Assembly: GCF_039522025.1 (NCBI RefSeq) | Contig: NZ_BAAADB010000034.1 | Span: 1 to 45,596, forward strand | DNA from: Deinococcus depolymerans | Lineage (GTDB): Bacteria; Deinococcota; Deinococci; Deinococcales; Deinococcaceae | Direction: 5' to 3' | Length of the DNA: 45,596 bases | In this document: positions 41,318 to 45,596 of the stretch, piece by piece | Position numbering within the stretch: position 1 is the first letter of the stretch | Layout: the number at the start of each line of letters is the position of its first letter | Made by a program: the position numbers and the translations under genes | The notes under the pieces: generated by a model | Database searches by the model: none | What the model saw: only the letters and a program-made list of their open reading frames with translations | What the model was told of the DNA's origin: nothing

Positions 41318-42004
41318 CTATGCGGCCGGATCGGCAGCATCCTGTTTTTTCCTGTCCAGGACGCGCTTGACCTGCACCGCACTCCAGGGGCCGCCCTGTC
41401 GGGTGCGGAAGCCATGCGCGTCCAGCTGGGCGGCGACTGCTCGTAGACTGAGCCCCTGAGCGCGCAACGCACCCGCATACGCCGCCACAGGTCGCATGTC
41501 AGCGACCGCCAGGGCTCGTGAGGTCGCCGCCCCCGCCAGGCGCGCTTCAGCGGTGAGGTTCTCCGGCTTACCGAGCTTCAACCCACGAGCTTTCCGCGCC
41601 GCCAGCGCGGCTTTCGTGCGGGCGGAGATCAGTTGGGCTTCGCGCTCGGCGACGGCGGCCATGACGTGGATGGTGAGGTTGTCGGCTTCGGGCATGTCTA
41701 CGGCGACGAAGCGGACGCCGGATTCCATGAGGCTGGCGACGACGGCGACGTTGCGGGCGAGGCGGTCGAGCTTGGCGATGAGGAGAACCCCATTGACTCG
41801 GCGGGTGTGATCGAGGGCCGCCTCTAGTTGTGGCCGGCGGCGTTTGCGGGTGCCGGTTTCGATCTCGGTGAATTCGAGGACGACCTCAAGGTCCTTGCTG
41901 CGGGCATGCGAGAGGACGGCGGCCTGCTGAGATTCGAGACCCAAGCCGCTTTGGCCTTGTTTGGCGGTGGAGACTCGGTAGTAGGCGATGGCGGGGGTGG
42001 GCAC
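41318..42004 (-). CDS. Serine recombinase/resolvase
   Basis: 228 residues, GTG start. The catalytic domain begins AIAYYRVSTAKQGQSGLGLE with the nucleophilic Ser in YRVST, and includes IAKLDRLARNVAVVASLME, then the long E helix (AEREAQLISARTKAALAARK). The C-terminal HTH is weakly visible (GLSLRAVAAQLDAHGFRTRQ). Size and layout fit plasmid multimer resolvases or Tn3-type TnpR and DNA invertases. A res-like inverted repeat is just upstream. It may resolve cointegrates of the Tn3-like ends or plasmid dimers. Confidence 0.9.
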   Translation of the reverse strand: MPTPAIAYYRVSTAKQGQSGLGLESQQAAVLSHARSKDLEVVLEFTEIETGTRKRRRPQLEAALDHTRRVNGVLLIAKLDRLARNVAVVASLMESGVRFVAVDMPEADNLTIHVMAAVAEREAQLISARTKAALAARKARGLKLGKPENLTAEARLAGAATSRALAVADMRPVAAYAGALRAQGLSLRAVAAQLDAHGFRTRQGGPWSAVQVKRVLDRKKQDAADPAA

Positions 42005-42011
42005 CTACCCA

Positions 42012-42049
42012 TGTTACAACTCTCATCGGAGCGTTTAAGAACTGTAACA
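42012..42049 (-). promoter_or_regulatory. Possible resolvase binding site/operator
   Basis: A 7-bp inverted repeat TGTTACA (42012-42018) and TGTAACA (42043-42049) flanks 24 bases in front of the recombinase gene. Resolvases bind such dyads, which serve both recombination and autoregulation. Only one clear dyad is seen. Confidence 0.45.
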
Positions 42050-42301
42050 GCGGGGCAAGCTAGCCTGAGAGAGCCTGCGCGCCAAGCACAGGCAGTGCAG
42101 CGTGGCTCGTGTAGCTGGGATTTCAGATTGACTGGAATCGCGAGGGGGCACCGTCAATACTATTGCGACTGTCCCCATTCACGCTCATGCCAAGGACAAG
42201 GCTGAGTGAGTCCCGTGGGTTGCAACATCCGCGTCCATCACCCGATTTCTCCTTACTCCCGGAAGCGGCTAAACCGTCCCGAGAAAGTCACAGAGGTTTC
42301 A
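42050..42301. other. Intergenic region between recombinase and LRV/GIY-YIG gene
   Basis: 250 bases between divergent starts. Contains the promoter of the 42302 gene, with AGAGG about 6 bases before its ATG. No other gene is supported. Confidence 0.35.
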
Positions 42302-44113
42302 ATGAACCAATCCACTGCTCTCAAAATGGCCAGTGACACAACTACAAGTCCTAGCCGTCTCCTTCGCCTCGCTGACAGCGTGGACGCTGCTGTCAGCGAG
42401 GCGGCATTGAAGACGCTTAGCAAGCATCCAGATCGTTCTGTGCGCATGCTCGTCGCCAAGCATGCTCGTGTCACGGCTGCCGTTCTGAGTGGCCTGAGCA
42501 CCGACGATCATCCATTTGATCAAGAGATCGTTCGCGTCAGTACAAGTGGGCAAGGTGTTCCCACTGCATCCATCCCGGAAGGTGTTCGTGAGGAAATAAC
42601 GAGGCTGCATCCGCTCCTACAGGCTTCCCTGGAACGCCACGAACGGCAAGGAAAATACAACTCCTTGCGTTCGGCCGACGAAGCAACTCTGTGCAGCTTG
42701 GCAGCCGATCCGCACCAGGACCTAGATGTGCTGGCATATATTGAGCAAAACTTTGGGCGCCAGCGAGATGTCTGGGGGGCGTTGCAAAGCAATCCTGCCA
42801 CCCGACTATACCGCGTGAGGTCAGGTGCCTACGGTGAATCCCCCGCGGGTGTGCTTAAAATTCCTTTTCTCGACGAAGACTTCTTCAACTCATTATTCCA
42901 CTCCCTTGATCAGAGGTATTGGCGTCAACTTGCGAAACATCCTCTGCTTCCTGCTCAATTACAAAGACAACTGTTTGATACAGGGAATGTACAGGCTATC
43001 ATAGGCCTTCTCTGTAATCCTAGGCTAGACTCTGACATCCTCGGCAGGATTGTGGGCTCCAGACCGCCTACCAACTACCAAGATGTCATGATCGACGAAG
43101 ACGATATCATCCATCCACAGGGTCTCGCTTGGCTTTCAACATCCAATGACTCTAGTGTCATGTGGGTTGCCGCACGTCACCGTCTAACAGACGAAGTCAC
43201 GCTCACGAGACTAGCGCTGGAGGACGAATGTGAGCTGGAGGTTGTTACTAGACCCGTGACCCCAGATTCCATCCTGATGAAGTTGAAAAGACGTTTCCCT
43301 AGCTACAGCGAGATGTGCGATGCACGCCTGACCGCTAACGTGAGAGAAATGCAGGAGATCCTGCAGAAGAACAGCAGCCTTGTAGTCTGTAGTTTGGCAC
43401 GTAACCCTAGGCTCCCTTCATGGTTGGCAGAAGAGTTAGCTACCGCCGACGATTTCGCGGTTCGTCGGGCTGTGCAAGAAAATCCCAACTTACCCGATGC
43501 CCTCTTACAGCAGCTGGCCACGCGTCACGGTTCAGCTTCGGAAGTAGCACACAATCCTGGTGCCAGTGAAAAGGCTCTGGAAGTTGCATTGAATACGGTC
43601 AGGACCATGACGGGCGTAACGGTCGATACGTTTCTGAATCCGATCTTGGCACACCCTCTGCTACGTCCGGACACGATCCGCGATGTGCTACTGGAAAAAC
43701 TCGCGGACGATCAGTTTGGCATTCTGCCTCACGCCATCTCCCGGGAACTGGACAGATTGAAAGACTCATGGACCCCTGTAAACGGCGGCTTCCGCCAACC
43801 TGAGGATGACATAGGACAGATTTACGTTCTGTTCAACCCGGCGATGCCAGGTCTCGTGAAAGTCGGTTCCTCGGGCCGCTCGGGCGAGTTGCGCGCCAGG
43901 GAACTGTCGTCTTCTACAGGCGTGCCCACACCCTTCATCCTTCTGCATTCCGTGGGCGTCAGGAACCATATTGGTGCGGAGCAGCAACTGCACCGCGAAC
44001 TGGAACAGGAGGGCCTACGCTACTCCGACAGGCGCGAGTTTTTTCGCCTAGAACCGTCAGAAGCTATCGATAGGCTGCTGAAGTTTCAGCAATCCTGGAA
44101 CCAGCACCACTGA
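42302..44113 (+). CDS. LRV-repeat protein with C-terminal GIY-YIG (T5orf172/MUG113-like) nuclease
   Basis: 603 residues. Repeats of leucine-rich-repeat-variant/HEAT type fill residues about 15-470: LKTLSKHPDRSVRMLVAKHA, YWRQLAKHPLLPAQLQRQLF, VCSLARNPRLPSWLAEELAT, RRAVQENPNLPDALLQQLAT. The C-terminal domain (about 503-600) reads GQIYVLFNPAMPGLVKVGSS, then AEQQLHRELEQEG and DRREFFRLEPSEAI: the T5orf172/MUG113 branch of GIY-YIG nucleases, with Tyr, the K-V-G turn, His and Glu in place. LRV arrays probably bind protein or nucleic acid and would target the nuclease. This architecture is unfamiliar to me and suggests a defence effector. Confidence 0.75.
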   Translation: MNQSTALKMASDTTTSPSRLLRLADSVDAAVSEAALKTLSKHPDRSVRMLVAKHARVTAAVLSGLSTDDHPFDQEIVRVSTSGQGVPTASIPEGVREEITRLHPLLQASLERHERQGKYNSLRSADEATLCSLAADPHQDLDVLAYIEQNFGRQRDVWGALQSNPATRLYRVRSGAYGESPAGVLKIPFLDEDFFNSLFHSLDQRYWRQLAKHPLLPAQLQRQLFDTGNVQAIIGLLCNPRLDSDILGRIVGSRPPTNYQDVMIDEDDIIHPQGLAWLSTSNDSSVMWVAARHRLTDEVTLTRLALEDECELEVVTRPVTPDSILMKLKRRFPSYSEMCDARLTANVREMQEILQKNSSLVVCSLARNPRLPSWLAEELATADDFAVRRAVQENPNLPDALLQQLATRHGSASEVAHNPGASEKALEVALNTVRTMTGVTVDTFLNPILAHPLLRPDTIRDVLLEKLADDQFGILPHAISRELDRLKDSWTPVNGGFRQPEDDIGQIYVLFNPAMPGLVKVGSSGRSGELRARELSSSTGVPTPFILLHSVGVRNHIGAEQQLHRELEQEGLRYSDRREFFRLEPSEAIDRLLKFQQSWNQHH

Positions 44114-44614
44114 TCTGTGATTCAGCGACCAGCTGTTCCTCGAGGCTGACTACACGATTTGCGAATTTTTGTACGTTGAGCTCTCGTCCTGCCTGTCCCA
44201 ATTGAAGCATCTGAAATCGAGGGGGAAACGTCGATTCCATGGGTTCGGAACTCTGTCCCAGAAGGAGTTCCGAGCAGATCGATGGGTTGACTACCGAAAA
44301 CAAAGCCCTCAAAGCGGAAATCGCCCGCATGAAGGGGACCTGAGAGTAGGAACAGCCGATTACCCTGACACCATCGGGTGCTAGGGAGTCGACAGCCGCT
44401 AATTATTGGTAATCCGTTGACTTTGGATGAGATCGACGTTCAGCACGTGCTTCGCGAGAACCGTCGATATCAGCTTTCACCCTGTGTGGGACCCAATGAT
44501 CGGAGGAGTCAACGAACTACCAATAAGAGGTCAAGGCATAAAGAAGCACATCTTGAAGCTCAGCACGCGCCTATAACTGTGGACAGCTAGATCACGCCTT
44601 CTTGGGGGAGTCAC
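44114..44614. other. 500-base intergenic region with gene debris
   Basis: A short plus-strand frame ending TTENKALKAEIARMKGT before a TGA at about 44343 looks like the end of a coiled-coil protein, perhaps a small transposase subunit. It has no start. Nothing else is supported. The ribosome site GGGGGAG for the next gene lies at 44604-44610. Confidence 0.35.
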
Positions 44615-45480
44615 TTGTCGAAATCCGGTGCACAAGCAGCCTTGAGGGGTTATCGTCTGCAAGCCCTCTACACCTTGCATCGGCTGCTTCACAGTCGTGA
44701 GGGTGTCGTATTCCACCTGGAGGGTCATGAGGACCTCGACATCTTCGACCCGCAGGGTGAGGCACTGGAAATTATTCAGCTCAAGGCCTACGAGCGTGAC
44801 CTCACGCTTTCCATTCTAAAACCCAAAAAGGACCGCTCATTCTTCCGGAGGGTGCTGGAGCGGCGGGGTGAGCTTTCGGGCGTTGTCGAGCGCGTCGTTA
44901 GCTTCGGTCCGTATGGCGATGACCTTGGCAGGGCCTGGGCGAATGATCCGGTGGCACGACATGACGTGGTCACACAGTTCATTTCCTGGGGCTACACGCG
45001 GGACGAGGCTGAGTACCTGCTGGGAGCCGTCGAGCTTGACCGTGCCGACGAACAGGTACTTGAAGCTGAGGTCTTCACTTGGTTGTGCTCGACGTTCACT
45101 GGTTACGATCCCCACGCGGCCTTTGACCTGCTGCACGCCTGGCTCTTCCGCCTGGCCGAGAGGCAGGAACGAATCTCCCTTCGGGACGTACAGCAGAAGT
45201 TAAGCGCTATTGGACGCTTCCTCGCTGACCGGGCTGCCCATCACGCAGAGTGGTTCACCAGCTTGGTGCCCCTGACGGGCGACTCGGTCCAGGCCGGGAG
45301 TGCGTATGAGGCTGAGTTTTACCAAGGCGTCTCGGCGCGCTACGAGCACATCCTGGCGAACGTGGACGTTGCGCGCGAGGATCGTTTGCGGAGTATCGAC
45401 GAGGCGTTCACCCACGCTCCCTTGGTGGTCGTTCGGGGTGCTTCCGGGCAGGGCAAGAGCGCGCTCGCCTACAGGTATCT
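44615..45480 (+). pseudogene. Cap4-like nuclease/STAND NTPase, truncated by a Tn3-like end
   Basis: TTG start with GGGGGAG 4 bases upstream. The N-terminal nuclease domain of the Cap4/DUF4297 type reads AALRGYRLQALYTLHRLLHS, then EGHEDLDIFDPQG and EIIQLKAYE (Glu-Asp…Gln-x-Lys). A helical linker leads to the P-loop VVRGASGQGKSALAYRYL at residues about 272-289. There the gene stops abruptly at the 38-bp repeat. Intact relatives are large Avs-like STAND proteins with a nuclease, an NTPase and a C-terminal sensor, so most of the protein is missing here. Confidence 0.75.
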
Positions 45481-45518
45481 CGCGTTATAGCCTCAATCGC
45501 CCGAAAACCCCCGTTAAG
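45481..45518 (+). repeat. 38-bp Tn3-like terminal inverted repeat, copy 3
   Basis: CGCGTTATAGCC to CCCGTTAAG, one base different from copy 1. It begins exactly where the STAND gene breaks off. The inner end faces the right window edge; 45519-45596 is therefore transposon interior and differs from the interior at 1-78, as expected for the two ends of one element. Confidence 0.7.
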
Positions 45519-45596
45519 GGCTTAAACGCCGTGCCAGTCAGTCCCGAAGGCGGCCCAGATCGAAGTGGTATCGCCCAAAGGGGTTGATGTGCTTGC

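Noticed and set aside
79..45518. The two outer 38-bp repeats as ends of one transposon carrying the whole window
   Set aside because: Both inner ends (TTAAG) face out of the window, so the window is outside the element, not inside it.

Overview
ORGANISM AND REPLICON. The window looks like a contig from a high-GC bacterial plasmid or second replicon. It carries a ParA-type partition operon, a replication-initiator gene with iteron-like repeats inside its coding sequence, two toxin-antitoxin pairs, a serine recombinase, a complete IS4-like insertion and three 38-bp inverted repeats resembling Tn3-family ends. Several genes start almost directly after a lone TANNNT -10 box (leaderless starts), and the secreted proteins and gene style fit Deinococcus. 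Deinococcota is therefore my best guess, but it is an inference without any database search. No rRNA, tRNA or CRISPR array was seen. LAYOUT. 1-260: a Tn3-like end cutting a gene remnant. 300-1200: GNAT toxin and DUF1778 antitoxin. 1200-2400: transposase debris, a solo 38-bp repeat and a palindromic control region. 2400-4680: Phd/RelE-type pair, parA with its partner and upstream repeats, and an HNH endonuclease. 4690-6490: 1.8 kb with no credible gene. 6490-11600: hypothetical, membrane, lipoprotein and secreted proteins, part of it bracketed by a 46-bp direct repeat. 11850-13400: rep gene and likely origin. 14200-16620: zinc-ribbon protein, a secreted delta-60 repeat protein and a divergent XRE regulator. 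16700-19220: a zinc-binding protein gene split by a 1,130-bp IS4-like element with a 9-bp target duplication; removing the IS restores the frame. DEFENCE ISLAND, 19.4-45.5 kb. It begins with an HTH/coiled-coil protein and a tightly overlapping S-M-R operon of type I restriction-like genes (20612-25249). The M-like and R-like subunits there have lost their catalytic motifs although the ORFs are intact. Divergent from it are a candidate structured RNA with its own promoter, an OB-like protein and a Cas4/RecB-like nuclease. Next come a two-gene CBASS (CD-NTase plus four-TM effector), a canonical-looking type I system with two different HsdM genes (M1-M2-S-R), an AT-rich RusA-like gene coupled to a PD-(D/E)XK-HEPN fusion, a DUF4062/TIR-like protein, two hypothetical genes, a serine recombinase and an LRV-repeat/GIY-YIG fusion. 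The last gene is a Cap4-like nuclease/STAND ATPase truncated by a Tn3-like end at the right edge. INTEGRATION. Replication, partition and addiction genes keep the replicon; transposons have repeatedly cut and reshaped it; the right half is a dense anti-mobile-element arsenal. The strongest candidate for an undescribed system is the catalytically degenerate type I-like operon with its flanking RNA and nuclease pair. Both window ends lie inside outward-facing Tn3-like ends, which is what a short-read contig broken at a repeated transposon would look like.
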